Part shown: piece after piece, positions 35,830 to 45,424 of the stretch
Layout: the number at the start of each line of letters is the position of its first letter
Position numbering within the stretch: the stretch's first letter is position 1
DNA from: Reyranella sp.
GTDB lineage: Bacteria; Pseudomonadota; Alphaproteobacteria; Reyranellales; Reyranellaceae
Direction: 5' to 3'
Length of the DNA stretch: 64,000 nucleotides
Assembly: GCA_019750135.1 (NCBI GenBank)
Contig: JAIEOV010000029.1
Coordinates: forward strand, 41,389 to 105,388
Program-made: the position numbers and the translations under genes
The notes under the pieces: model-generated
Told to the model about the DNA's origin: nothing
The model's database searches: none
Seen by the model: only the letters and a program-made list of their open reading frames with translations

Positions 35830-37695
35830 ATGACCTCGCGCACCGTCCTCATCGACCGCCATCCCGGCCGCAGCTCGCAGTCGATCGGCGTGGCGCGCGC
35901 GCTGGGCACCGACATCGACCTGATCCACGAGCCGTCGGTCGGCGTCGTCGGCACCAAGGGCGACAGCCAGTGCTACCTCGGCGTCATGTCCAAGGTCGAC
36001 GCCATCCATAACGAGCTCAAGGGCCGTGTCGGCACCGGACAGGGCCAGCTCAAGCTCCGGCTGGTCCAGCCCGAGTACACGATCGCCACCTCCGACGGCA
36101 TCCGCAACGGTACGCGCGAGATGCGCTACTCGCTGATCGGCCGCGAGGTCACCAACGATGCGCTGTGCGAGCATCTCAGCGCCACCGGGCTCGCCGGCAC
36201 CATCGCCGTCGTCGCCTGCGACAAGCCGCCGGTCGGCACGCTGGCCGCGCTGCTCGAGCACAACCGGCCGGCCATCATCATGTCGGACGGCTCGATCCAT
36301 CCCGGCAGCGACCCCAAGACCGGCGAGCCGATCGACCTCGTCACCGCCTATCAGGTCGCGGGCCATCCCGACGCCGAGTACCGCCATCACATCGCCTGCC
36401 ATGCCTGCCCCGGCATCGGCAGCTGCGGCGGCATCTTCACCTACAACACCATGCAGACCTTCATCGGCGTGGTCGGCATGGAGCCGCTGCACATGGTGGC
36501 GCCGCCGTCCGACGATCCGCGCCGGCTGAACGAGTTCCCCAAGGAGCTGGTCGGCCATCTCGAGAACCTGATGGCCAAGGACCTGAAGCCGCGCGACATC
36601 GTCGTGCGCGATTCGCTGCGCAACGCCACGATCGTGGCCATGGCGATCGGCGGCTCGACCAACGTGACCCTGCACGCGCCGGAGATCGCGCGCGCCGCAG
36701 GCTATGCCGACTTCTGGAAGGACATCATCACGCCGGAGGAGTTCAACTACCTCTCCCAGCACGTCGTGCCGGTGCTGACCGACGCGCGGCCCTACGGCAA
36801 GTACTCCATGGTCGACATCGACAATGTCGGCGGCATCCAGGTGATCGTGCGCGAATTCCTCGACGCCGGCCTGCTGAACGGCGACGTGATGACCTGCACC
36901 GGCGAGACGCTGGCGGCGCAGGTCCAGCGGTTGGGCGCCAAGCGCGCCGACGGCAAGGTGATCTACACCGTCGACAAGCCCTACAAGCCGACCGGCGGCC
37001 TGCGCGTGCTGGGCGGCAACCTGTCGCCGGATTTCTCCGCCATCCTCAAGCTCGCGGGCGTCGAGGGCGGCCTGGAGAACAACACCTTCCGCGGCAAGGC
37101 CCGTGTCTTCGAGGGCGAGCAGGGCCTGCTCGATGCCCTCGACCAGGCGCCCCAGCAGTTCCAGAACCACGACATGGTGATCGTGCGCTACGAGGGGCCG
37201 AGCGGCGCCCCGGGCATGCCCGAGATGCTCGATCCGACCTCGCGCATCACCACGCTGTGCCGCGAGCGTGGCATCGTCGTCGGCCTGATGACGGATGCCC
37301 GCTTCTCGGGCGGCTCGGTCGGGCTGGTGATCGGCCATGTCGGCCCCGAAGCGGCACTGGGCGGCCCGATCGCCTTCATCGAGAACGGCGACGAGATCGT
37401 GGTCGACCTCAACACCAACGAGCTGAACTGCCCGGCGCTCGCCGATCCGGCCACCCTCGCCAAGCGCAAGGCCGCCTGGGAGAAGATCGTCGCCGGCAAT
37501 GGCGGCATTCATCCCAACTGCGGCGCGGCCGACACCCGCCTGCTGCACCGCGCCCGCGCCACCGCCGTTCCCGCCACGCGCGGCGGCGGGCTGCATCCCA
37601 ACCGCGAGATCTGGGTCCGCGACCCGCGCAAGGCCGAGCGGTCGGGCTTCAAGCTCGGCAACAGGCACCGGCCGAAGGCGAACAAGGCCTTCTAG
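35830..37695 (+). CDS. IlvD/Edd family dehydratase (dihydroxy-acid or sugar-acid dehydratase)
   Basis: 621 residues. The iron-sulfur cysteines expected for the family are present: Cys48 in GDSQCYLG, Cys130 in VVACDKPPVG, and Cys193/Cys199 in HACPGIGSCGG. The carboxylated-lysine region and C-terminal DARFSGGSVGLVIGHVGPEA are typical. CDKPPVGT rather than CDKxxPG and the long variable middle make it a divergent member, so branched-chain amino acid synthesis (IlvD) is less certain than sugar-acid catabolism. An aminotransferase gene follows 105 bases later on the same strand. Confidence 0.82.
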   Translation: MTSRTVLIDRHPGRSSQSIGVARALGTDIDLIHEPSVGVVGTKGDSQCYLGVMSKVDAIHNELKGRVGTGQGQLKLRLVQPEYTIATSDGIRNGTREMRYSLIGREVTNDALCEHLSATGLAGTIAVVACDKPPVGTLAALLEHNRPAIIMSDGSIHPGSDPKTGEPIDLVTAYQVAGHPDAEYRHHIACHACPGIGSCGGIFTYNTMQTFIGVVGMEPLHMVAPPSDDPRRLNEFPKELVGHLENLMAKDLKPRDIVVRDSLRNATIVAMAIGGSTNVTLHAPEIARAAGYADFWKDIITPEEFNYLSQHVVPVLTDARPYGKYSMVDIDNVGGIQVIVREFLDAGLLNGDVMTCTGETLAAQVQRLGAKRADGKVIYTVDKPYKPTGGLRVLGGNLSPDFSAILKLAGVEGGLENNTFRGKARVFEGEQGLLDALDQAPQQFQNHDMVIVRYEGPSGAPGMPEMLDPTSRITTLCRERGIVVGLMTDARFSGGSVGLVIGHVGPEAALGGPIAFIENGDEIVVDLNTNELNCPALADPATLAKRKAAWEKIVAGNGGIHPNCGAADTRLLHRARATAVPATRGGGLHPNREIWVRDPRKAERSGFKLGNRHRPKANKAF

Positions 37696-37800
37696 CGCCG
37701 CGCCGCGCGCGACAGGTATTCCCGGCGGCGCTTGGACAAGACACAGCGCGTCTGTATCGTCTGTTGGTAGCTGCCCGCCAACCGACCGCGAGAGGCTGTG

Positions 37801-39186
37801 ATGTCACTCACCAACGCGCCCGATCCCGCCATCCGCCAGGCCGTCGTCAAGCAGGACCTGGAAAACGTCCTGCATCCCATCGTCCAGCACAAGGCGCTGG
37901 AGGCCAAGCAGATCGTGGTGACCGGCGCCGAAGGCTCGACGATCTACGATGCCGACGGAACCGCCTATCTCGACGCCATGGCCGGGCTGTGGTGCGTCAA
38001 CATCGGCTACGGCCGCGACGAGCTGGCCGGCGTGGCGGCCGAGCAGCTTCGCCAGCTTGCGTATTTCCCACACACGTCGATGAACGTGCCGGCCGCGGCG
38101 CTGGCCGAGAAGATCAATGAGTTGATGGGTGGCGGCTATCACACCTACTTCGTCAATTCGGGGTCCGAGGCGAACGAGGCCGGCTTCAAGATCGCCCGCC
38201 AATACATGAAGCACGAGCATCCCGGGCACTACCGCTTCAAGACCATCAGCCGCTATTTCGCCTATCACGGCACGACGCTCGCGACCCTGGATGCCGGCGG
38301 CATGGGCGAACGCAAGGCGAAGTTCGAGCCCTACTCGGGCGACTTCGTGCACGTCGCCCATCCCTATTGCTATCGCTGTCCGCTCGGCCTGGATTATCCG
38401 AGCTGCGGCATGGCCTGCGTCAAGAACATGGAGACAACCATCCTCGGCGAGGGCCCCGAGACGATCGCCGAAGTGATCGTGGAGCCGATCATGAGCGCCG
38501 TCGGCGTCGCCGTGCCGCCCGACGAATACCTGCCCGAGGTCGAGAAGCTCTGCCGAAAGTACGGCATCCTTCTGCATGTCGACGAGGTGATCAACGGCTT
38601 CGGCCGCACCGGCAAGATGTTCGCCCACCAGCACTATGACGTGGCGCCCGACATCGTCGCCATCGCCAAGGGCATCTCCAGCGCCTACCTGCCGATCGCC
38701 GCGACGGTGGTGAAGAACAGCGTGTTCGACAGCTTCTACGGCGAGGTGTCGGACAACCGGCAGGTCGCGCAGGTCAACACCTACGGTGGGCACCCGGTCT
38801 CGGCCGCGGTTGCCGTCCGCAACATCGAGATCCTGGAAGCCGAGAAACTGGCCGACCGCGCCGCCGACGTCGGCGCGTATCTGCTGGACGGGCTGCGCAC
38901 CCTGATGAAGAAGCACAAGGTCGTCGGCGATGTCCGCGGCAAGGGCCTGCTGATCGGCGTCGAGCTGGTCAAGGACCGCGCCAGCAAGGAGCCGGTCGAC
39001 GCCAAGGCCATCACGGCCGTCGTCGATTTCTGCCGCGACAACGGCCTCCTGGTGGGCCGGGCGGGCGGCGGCCGGCGCTACGGCAACACCATCACCATGT
39101 CGCCGCCGCTGGTCATCACCCGTGCCGAGTGCGACCGGATCGTCGAGACGATGGACCGGGCGCTGTCGGCCGTGGACTTCAGCTGA
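37801..39186 (+). CDS. Class III omega-aminotransferase
   Basis: 461 residues. PLP-binding features: VNSGSEANEAGFKIARQYMK, YHGTTLATL, VDEVINGFGRTG, and the lysine in AIAKGISSAYLPIAA. YPSCGMACVKNMETTI and the long N-terminus suggest a beta-alanine/putrescine:pyruvate or related omega-aminotransferase rather than ArgD. The ATG at 37801 follows a GTG codon. Probably handles an amine or amino acid catabolised with the upstream dehydratase; that link is inference. Confidence 0.85.
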   Translation: MSLTNAPDPAIRQAVVKQDLENVLHPIVQHKALEAKQIVVTGAEGSTIYDADGTAYLDAMAGLWCVNIGYGRDELAGVAAEQLRQLAYFPHTSMNVPAAALAEKINELMGGGYHTYFVNSGSEANEAGFKIARQYMKHEHPGHYRFKTISRYFAYHGTTLATLDAGGMGERKAKFEPYSGDFVHVAHPYCYRCPLGLDYPSCGMACVKNMETTILGEGPETIAEVIVEPIMSAVGVAVPPDEYLPEVEKLCRKYGILLHVDEVINGFGRTGKMFAHQHYDVAPDIVAIAKGISSAYLPIAATVVKNSVFDSFYGEVSDNRQVAQVNTYGGHPVSAAVAVRNIEILEAEKLADRAADVGAYLLDGLRTLMKKHKVVGDVRGKGLLIGVELVKDRASKEPVDAKAITAVVDFCRDNGLLVGRAGGGRRYGNTITMSPPLVITRAECDRIVETMDRALSAVDFS

Positions 39187-39196
39187 GGCTGAGAGC

Positions 39197-39375
39197 TCAG
39201 CCGCGAACCGTTTGCACCCGACGTTTATTTGCAATCATCTTGGACAGCAGACTGTCCAGCTTTGTTGCCGATATGGATGGGCGCGAACGCCGCTTGCCGA
39301 GAAGCTCGGCCAACGCGGCCCGCTCCAAAGCCTCCCCTTCATCTTTTCGCGAAGAAGCTCGCTGCCTTGTCGCAT
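39197..39375 (-). pseudogene. Truncated ParD-like antitoxin remnant
   Basis: On the minus strand ATG 39375 reads MRQGSELLREKMK, matching the middle of the antitoxin at 28815. After one missing base a second frame gives EALERAALAEILG-like residues (EALERAALAELLGKRR) and ends KLDSLLSKMIANKRR to a stop at 39197-39199. The DNA is closely similar to 28815-28990. The N-terminal DNA-binding part is absent, replaced by the end of the DCC gene, and no toxin is nearby. A dead copy. Confidence 0.65.
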
Positions 39376-39382
39376 GACGGTC

Positions 39383-39760
39383 TTACCAGTGGCCTTTGCG
39401 GCGATTCCAAGCATAGAGAATGTCGGCGAAGCGGTCATAGATGAAGCGGGCGATCTGGCGCACGAGGGGCAGGCCCGTCAGCCGACCGAGCCAGGCGTCT
39501 CCCGGCGTACGCAGCCAGATCTCGGCGGCGCAGTCGGCGCCGACGAACAGCCGGCCTTCGGCATCGACCGCGTGCAGCCGGCGGCGTATGTCCTCGATCC
39601 TGGCGCCGAAGCGGGCGAGAGCGTCCGGCTCGAGATTGATGTCGCGGAACTCGATGACGCCGGCGCGGGCGGCGCGCGCCAGGCGATTGCGCTGCCAGTC
39701 GATGCCGCCGTCGCAGACCGGGCATTTGGTGTTGTACCAAACGACGAGTCTGGAGCGCAT
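39383..39760 (-). CDS. DCC family thiol-disulfide oxidoreductase-like protein (YuxK/DUF393)
   Basis: 125 residues beginning MRSRLVVWYNTKCPVCDGGI; the CPVC pair is the family hallmark. IEFRDINLEPDALARFG and FIYDRFADILYAWNRR complete the pattern. The cysteines suggest redox chemistry on a small substrate. Last gene of a probable operon that begins with the ABC transporter at 48 kb; it starts 20 bases after the GNAT stop. Confidence 0.8.
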   Translation of the reverse strand: MRSRLVVWYNTKCPVCDGGIDWQRNRLARAARAGVIEFRDINLEPDALARFGARIEDIRRRLHAVDAEGRLFVGADCAAEIWLRTPGDAWLGRLTGLPLVRQIARFIYDRFADILYAWNRRKGHW

Positions 39761-39780
39761 CGACGGGTCCTTTCCGGCCT

Positions 39781-40656
39781 TTAGCCCCAGGCCTGGAGAG
39801 CCAGGCCGAAGCGCCGCGGCCGTTGCCGCGTCTCGGGCCAGCTGCCGCGCAGCATGATCGTCACCGTGTCGATGGCCGGCAAGCCCGCTTCCGTCAGCCA
39901 GGTCGCGAGGCGCTCGGCTGAGGCGTCGATATCCACACGCAGTACGCCGATGGGCGCGGCCTTGGCGGCGGCTGCCACGAGCGCGATGGCCGCGTCTTCG
40001 TCCGGCGCCACGATCGGACCGATGATCGAGCCGCGGCCAAACGGCCGCAGCACGGCGAAGCCGGCCGGTTGGCCGGCGTGCTCGACCAGCCAGGCCTCGC
40101 CATTGGCCAGGAGGCGGCCGATGAGCGCGGACCGGTCGGCGCCGAAGGCCGCGGCGTCGAGGGCGCACAGCGCGGCGCGATCTCCCGGCACGGCGCGACG
40201 CACGGCAACGGCTGGCACAGGCGGCAGCGCCGGCGGTTCGGCGAACCGCGACTGGTGCTGGCGGACGAGCCCGGTCGAGACGAATCCCAGCTTCTTGTAG
40301 AGCTCCAGCCCTTCGGCCGTCGCGTTCAGCATCAGCGCACGCGAGCCAGCCTCGGCGATCAGCGCCGTCATCAGGGCGCGGCCGATACCCCTGCCCTGGC
40401 AGTCGGGCGCGACCAGCACCAGGCCGATGGTGCCGACATCGCTGAAACTCCAGCGCAGGCCGACGCCGACCGTGTCGCCCGCCGCGTCGACGGCAACGCT
40501 GCCGGCGCCGAGCGCGAAGAGTTGCGCACAGTCCTCCAGCCGATGCGGCCACGACATCTGCTGCGACAGCCGGTGCATGGCCGCGACATCGCCGGCCTGC
40601 ATCGGCCGCAGCGTCGTCCTGGCGCCGGCGGCGCGCACCTTCAGATCGTTGTTCAT
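39781..40656 (-). CDS. Two-domain GNAT acetyltransferase
   Basis: 291 residues with a canonical GNAT at about 15-145: VGLVLVAPDCQGRGIGRALM gives the acetyl-CoA pocket QGRGIG, followed by LNATAEGLELYKKLGFVSTG. The second half (about 150-290) is a shorter GNAT-like fold with VRRAVPGDRAALCALDAAAF. Acetylates an amine; substrate not evident. It lies 14 bases after the Old-Yellow-Enzyme family gene on the same strand. Confidence 0.82.
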   Translation of the reverse strand: MNNDLKVRAAGARTTLRPMQAGDVAAMHRLSQQMSWPHRLEDCAQLFALGAGSVAVDAAGDTVGVGLRWSFSDVGTIGLVLVAPDCQGRGIGRALMTALIAEAGSRALMLNATAEGLELYKKLGFVSTGLVRQHQSRFAEPPALPPVPAVAVRRAVPGDRAALCALDAAAFGADRSALIGRLLANGEAWLVEHAGQPAGFAVLRPFGRGSIIGPIVAPDEDAAIALVAAAAKAAPIGVLRVDIDASAERLATWLTEAGLPAIDTVTIMLRGSWPETRQRPRRFGLALQAWG

Positions 40657-40669
40657 GACGCGAGGACTA

Positions 40670-42739
40670 TCACAGGGTCATGCAGAGCCGCAGCGCGTCA
40701 TAGATTGCCGCATGGACGCTGCGGCTGGTGACGGCATCGCCGATGCGATGCAGCTCGAAGGCGCCGTCGGCCGGCGGCGTCGGAAGCTGCGGCTCGCCGT
40801 CGAGCAGGGCATCGATGTCGGTGATGCCATCGTTGATCGAGCCGACGCGCAAGGCCTCGAAGGTCTCGACGATCGGCATGGTGCCGTTCTCGACAACGAT
40901 CTGTGGCGCCCTCATCTCGACCAGCTCGCCCGTAAGCTCGTGCCGGAAGGTCGCGACCAGGCCGTTGCCCGACGGCCGCACGCGCTCGAGCTGATGGTCG
41001 ATGGTGATGCGCACGCCGTGCTCGGCGAAGCGCTTCCGGTAGACGACGCGGGCGTTGTACTCCATCTCCACGCCCATGTTGTCGTCGAGGGTGACGAACT
41101 GCACGTCGCGGTCCTGCTCGGCAAGATGCAGCGCACAGGACACCGCCTGGTGGCGGCCGGTCCCGTCATAGACGATGAGCTGGTCCTTGGCCGCGACGGC
41201 GCCGGACAGGATGTCCCACACCGTGGTGCAATGCTCCCAGCCGTCGAGCCAGCCGGCATCGGGCACGCCGCCGGTGGCGACGATCACCGCGTCGGGCTTC
41301 TCGGCCACGACGTCGTCGGCCATGGCGTAGGTGTTGAGGCGAATATCGACGCCCAGCCGCGCCAGCTCGGCGGCGCGCCAGTCGACGATGGCGACGAGAT
41401 CGCGCCGCCAGGTCGCACGCACCGCCAGCAGCAGCTGGCCGCCCAGCCGATTGGCGGCCTCGAACAGCACGACCTTGTGGCCGCGCTCGGCGGCGACGCG
41501 GGCGGCCTCGAGCCCGGCCGGCCCGCCGCCCACGACCACCACCTTGCGGCCGGGCTGCGGCGAGGGCTGCACGATCTGCGGCAGGATCTGCTCGCGCCCG
41601 GTCGCCGGGTTATGGATGCAGGCAAGCTTCTTGTACATGCAGTGCGAGGCGCCGACGCAGGGCCGGATGCGCTCTTCCTCGCCGCGCATCAGCTTGTTGA
41701 CGATCTGCGGATCGGCCATGTGGGCGCGCGTCATCGCCACCATGTCCAGAAGGCCCTCGGCGATGGCATGGCGCGCGGTGGCGATGTCGGGGATGCGCGC
41801 GGCATGGAAGACCGGCAGGCCGACCTCGCGCTTGAAGGCGCCGACCGTGGACAGGAACGGCGCCAAGGGCTGCGACATGCCGGGCATGTTGTGCTCGGCC
41901 AGCGCCAGGTCTGTATCCATGCGGCCGAAGATGGCGTTGAAGAAGTCGATATGGCCCTCGCGCTCGAACAGCCGGGCGAGCGCGACGCATTCTTCGAAGC
42001 CGATGCCTTCCTCGATATCCTCGTCGACCACGAAGCGGATTCCGACGATGTAGTCGTCGCCGACGCGCTTGCGGATCGCCTCGTGCACCATCAGGCCGAA
42101 GCGCGCGCGGTTCTCGAGCGAGCCGCCAAAGCCGTCGGTGCGCCGGTTGGTGCGCGGCGACAGGAACTGCCCGATCAGATGGCCACCGGTCACGGTCTCG
42201 CAGCCGTCGAGCCCGCCCTCCTTGCAGCGCACGGCGGCGGCGGCGTAGTCGGCGATGATGCGGTCGATGTCGCTGCGGTCCATCTCGCGCGGGAAGTCGC
42301 GATGGCGGCGTTCGCGGATCGGGCTCGGTCCCAGGGTCGGCAGCCAGTTCATGGCGGCCGAGGTGGCGCGCCGGCCGAGATGCGAGATCTGGCACATGAT
42401 CGCAGCACCTTGGCCATGGATGCGCGACGAGAAGGCTTGCAGGTCGGGGATGATGGCGTCGCTCGACATGTCGATCTGGCCGCCGCCCCAGCTCGAATCG
42501 CGCGCCACCATCGAGGAGCCGCCGAACATGGTGAGGGCGATGCCGCCCTTGGCCTTCTCCTCGTGGTACCGCTGGTAACGCTCCTTGGGCATCCCGCCTT
42601 CGTCGATCGTGGCGGCGTGGCTGGTACTCATGATGCGGTTGCGCAGGTTCAGGCCCTTGAGGCGAAAGGGCTGCAGCAACGGGTCGCGCAGGCGCGGCGG
42701 CGCCTTCTCCAGGAGATCCGACGTGTGGGTGTTCGGCAT
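40670..42739 (-). CDS. NADH:flavin oxidoreductase/dimethylamine-dehydrogenase-type enzyme
   Basis: 689 residues. An Old Yellow Enzyme barrel (1-340, FMN; YHEEKAKGGIAL, SPRTNRRTDGFGGSLENR) is followed by a cysteine motif at 361-374 and a pyridine-nucleotide disulfide-type domain (VVVVGGGPAGLEAARVAAER). This is the layout of trimethylamine dehydrogenase, dienoyl-CoA reductase and N-methylproline demethylases. Only three Cys are seen in the expected cluster position (361, 367, 374). Given the ABC importer upstream, an N-methylated or betaine-type substrate is plausible but unproven. Confidence 0.85.
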   Translation of the reverse strand: MPNTHTSDLLEKAPPRLRDPLLQPFRLKGLNLRNRIMSTSHAATIDEGGMPKERYQRYHEEKAKGGIALTMFGGSSMVARDSSWGGGQIDMSSDAIIPDLQAFSSRIHGQGAAIMCQISHLGRRATSAAMNWLPTLGPSPIRERRHRDFPREMDRSDIDRIIADYAAAAVRCKEGGLDGCETVTGGHLIGQFLSPRTNRRTDGFGGSLENRARFGLMVHEAIRKRVGDDYIVGIRFVVDEDIEEGIGFEECVALARLFEREGHIDFFNAIFGRMDTDLALAEHNMPGMSQPLAPFLSTVGAFKREVGLPVFHAARIPDIATARHAIAEGLLDMVAMTRAHMADPQIVNKLMRGEEERIRPCVGASHCMYKKLACIHNPATGREQILPQIVQPSPQPGRKVVVVGGGPAGLEAARVAAERGHKVVLFEAANRLGGQLLLAVRATWRRDLVAIVDWRAAELARLGVDIRLNTYAMADDVVAEKPDAVIVATGGVPDAGWLDGWEHCTTVWDILSGAVAAKDQLIVYDGTGRHQAVSCALHLAEQDRDVQFVTLDDNMGVEMEYNARVVYRKRFAEHGVRITIDHQLERVRPSGNGLVATFRHELTGELVEMRAPQIVVENGTMPIVETFEALRVGSINDGITDIDALLDGEPQLPTPPADGAFELHRIGDAVTSRSVHAAIYDALRLCMTL

Positions 42740-42754
42740 GATTACGCTCTCTGG

Positions 42755-44584
42755 TTAGGCTCGACGGAGGGGCACGACGACGGCGTCATCCGATCGGGCG
42801 GATTGCTGCGCCAGAAGCTCCTGCTCGGTGCGATGGCATCGAACGCTGGAGCCCTTGGCGAAGGGACGGATCGGCGGGGCCTCGCTGGCGCACGGCCCCA
42901 CGCGTACGGGGCAGCGCGCCATGAAGGCGCAATGGTCGGAGAGGCTGGGACGCGCCGCCTCGCCGCGTGCCTCGGCCAGGCGCACGGCGTCGATGCCGTC
43001 GAGCCAGCCCGGCCGGAGCTCGGGCATCGATGCGGCCAGCAGGTCGGCATAGGGATGCTGCGGCGCCTGCATCACCGCGCGCCCGGGGCCACGCTCCATG
43101 ACTTGGCCGGCATAGAGGATCATCACCTCGTCGCAGACGGCGCGCACGGTGGCGAGGTCATGGCTGATGAACATCAGAGCAAGACCAAGCTCGCGGCGCA
43201 GCTCGGCCAGCAGGTCGAGGATCGCGGCGCCGACGACCGTATCGAGCGATGATGTGACCTCGTCGCACAGCACCAGCGCCGGCTCGGCCGCCAGGGCCCG
43301 GGCAAGATTGACGCGCTGCTTCTGGCCGCCCGACAGCTCGCCGGGCCGGCGATCGAGCAGCGCCATGGGCAGCTTCACCAGGTCGATCAAGCGCCGTACC
43401 CGCCGCCGCTGCTCGCCGCGCGACAGTCGGTGATAGAAGGCGAGCGGCCGGCTCAGGATGCGCTCGACGCTGTGTGCCGGGTTGAGAGCGGTGTCGGCTG
43501 CCTGGAAGACGATCTGGATACGCCTCAGCTCCTCCAGACCGCGCGACTCGAGCGACGGCGCCAGCGACACGCCGTCCAGGGTCATGCTGCCGGCGCCAGC
43601 AGGCAGAAGGCCCGCGATGACGCGCGCCAAGGTGCTCTTGCCCGAACCTGATTCACCGATGACGCCGAGCGCCGAGCCGGCGCGGATTTCCAGGCTCACA
43701 TCGTGCAGAACGGGCGTCGTCGGGCCATAGCCTGCCGTCAGGCCGCGGACTTCCAGCAATGGCGCGGCTATCGCTGCAGGCTTCCCCAATGGCTGCTGTG
43801 GCTTGGGTGCCGCAGCGGCGAGAAGGCTTTTGGTATAGGCGTCGGCCGGTTCCGACAGGATCTGCGGCGTCGGACCGACCTCGCGCATGGTGCCGTCGCG
43901 CAGGACGATGATGCGGTCGGCGATCTGCGCCACCACGGCGAGGTCGTGCGAGACATAGACGGCGGTCGTGTGACGCTCGCGCACGGCCTCGCGGAAGGCG
44001 CGCAGCACCTCGACCTGGGTGGTGACGTCGAGCGCGGTGGTCGGCTCGTCGAAGATCACCAGCTCGGGATCGGTCATCAGCGCCATCGCCGCCATCAGGC
44101 GCTGCAGTTGGCCACCCGAGACCTGGTGCGGGTAGCGCGAGCCGATGCGGTCCGGATCGGGGAGCGCAAGGGCACGGAACAGGTCGCGCGCCTTGGCCTC
44201 GGCGGCGGCGCGCGGCATCAACCCGCGCATGCGCACGCCTTCCGTCACCTGGTCCATCAGGCGCAGCGAGGGATTGAAAGCAGCGGCGGCACTCTGCGCC
44301 ACGTAGGCGACGCGACGGCCACGCAGCTCCGACAACTCGGCCGGCGACATCGCCGCCACCTCCTCGGCCCCGATGCGCACGCTGCCGCCGGCGATGCGGC
44401 AGCCGCGCCGTGCATAGCCCAGCAGGGCGAGCGCGATCGTGGTCTTGCCCGAGCCCGATTCGCCGATGAGGGCCAACACCTCGCCACAATCGATGGAGAA
44501 GCCGATGTCGCGCACGATATCGCTCGGCTCGCCGCCGTCGCCGGTGGCCGTGACATGCAAGTTGGAGACTTCGACCAGGGCCAT
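42755..44584 (-). CDS. Fused oligopeptide-type ABC ATPase (DppD-DppF like)
   Basis: 609 residues with two nucleotide-binding domains. The first has Walker A GESGSGKTTIALALLG, signature VSGGQLQRLM and Walker B LVIFDEPTTALD. The second has Walker A GESGSGKSTLARVIAG, signature LSGGQKQRVNLARAL and Walker B LVLCDEVTSSLD. The C-terminal zinc-like segment of oligopeptide transporters (MARCPVRVGPC) is present. It begins immediately after the permease stop. Energises import by the upstream permeases. Confidence 0.9.
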   Translation of the reverse strand: MALVEVSNLHVTATGDGGEPSDIVRDIGFSIDCGEVLALIGESGSGKTTIALALLGYARRGCRIAGGSVRIGAEEVAAMSPAELSELRGRRVAYVAQSAAAAFNPSLRLMDQVTEGVRMRGLMPRAAAEAKARDLFRALALPDPDRIGSRYPHQVSGGQLQRLMAAMALMTDPELVIFDEPTTALDVTTQVEVLRAFREAVRERHTTAVYVSHDLAVVAQIADRIIVLRDGTMREVGPTPQILSEPADAYTKSLLAAAAPKPQQPLGKPAAIAAPLLEVRGLTAGYGPTTPVLHDVSLEIRAGSALGVIGESGSGKSTLARVIAGLLPAGAGSMTLDGVSLAPSLESRGLEELRRIQIVFQAADTALNPAHSVERILSRPLAFYHRLSRGEQRRRVRRLIDLVKLPMALLDRRPGELSGGQKQRVNLARALAAEPALVLCDEVTSSLDTVVGAAILDLLAELRRELGLALMFISHDLATVRAVCDEVMILYAGQVMERGPGRAVMQAPQHPYADLLAASMPELRPGWLDGIDAVRLAEARGEAARPSLSDHCAFMARCPVRVGPCASEAPPIRPFAKGSSVRCHRTEQELLAQQSARSDDAVVVPLRRA

Positions 44585-45424
44585 CTAGCGCACCATGGTC
44601 CGGGCGCGGCCCGAGAAGCCATCGATCAGCAGAGTGACGCTGATGGTCAGCACGGCGATGGCGACGGCCGGCACCAGCACCGCGGGGGCGGCCTCGTAGA
44701 TGCCGGTGATGTTCTCGCGCACCAGGGCGCCCCAGTCGGCGTTGGGCGGCTGGATGCCGAGGCCGAGGAAGCTCAGCCCACTCAGCAGCAGCACGACGAA
44801 GACGAAGCGCAGGCCGAAGTCGGTCAGCAGCGGCACGATCATGTTGGGCAGGATCTCGGCCCATACGACATAGGCGCTCCTCTCGCCGCGGGCGCGCGCG
44901 ACCTCGATGAAGTCCATGGCGTTGATGTCGAGCGCCAGCGCCCGCGCGAAGCGGTAGGAGCCCGGCACGTAGCTGATCGCCGCCATCAGGATCAGCACCG
45001 GCAGCGACGTGCCGAAGGCGGCGACGACGACCAGCGCGAACATCAGGTGCGGGATCGAGATCAGGGCGTCGGCGGCGCGGCCCAGCACCGAATCGGTCCA
45101 GCCGCGCTTGACGGCCGACAGGATGCCGAGCGCGATCCCGCCCATACAGGCCAGCACCGTCGCCACCATGGCCACGCCCACGGTGTAGCGGGCGCCATAG
45201 AGGATGCGACTCAGCATGTCGCGGCCGAGATAGTCGGTGCCGAAGGGATGAGCCGCGCTCATCGGCGCGAACACGCCGACACTGGCCACGTCGCCGGCGC
45301 GATAGGGCGCGAGGAACGGTCCGAGCACGGCCAAGGCCACCCAGGCCAGCACCAGGGCGATGCCGGCCTGGCCGGCGGCAGAGAGGCGGCGTCGACGCGG
45401 TGACGAGATCGCGGCGTCGCTCAT
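44585..45424 (-). CDS. Peptide/nickel-type ABC permease (DppC-like)
   Basis: 279 residues. N-terminal helices with a periplasmic GTDYLGRDMLSRILYGARYT loop, then the EAA-type motif VARARGERSAYVVWAEILPN. Five or six TMs. Partner of the DppB-like protein encoded just upstream (four-base overlap). Confidence 0.88.
   Translation of the reverse strand: MSDAAISSPRRRRLSAAGQAGIALVLAWVALAVLGPFLAPYRAGDVASVGVFAPMSAAHPFGTDYLGRDMLSRILYGARYTVGVAMVATVLACMGGIALGILSAVKRGWTDSVLGRAADALISIPHLMFALVVVAAFGTSLPVLILMAAISYVPGSYRFARALALDINAMDFIEVARARGERSAYVVWAEILPNMIVPLLTDFGLRFVFVVLLLSGLSFLGLGIQPPNADWGALVRENITGIYEAAPAVLVPAVAIAVLTISVTLLIDGFSGRARTMVR

Noticed and set aside
40427..43252. A long plus-strand open frame opposite the OYE-type and ABC genes
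   Set aside because: It lies wholly antisense to genes with clear motifs, and reads as a His/Gly/Asp-rich low-complexity shadow.
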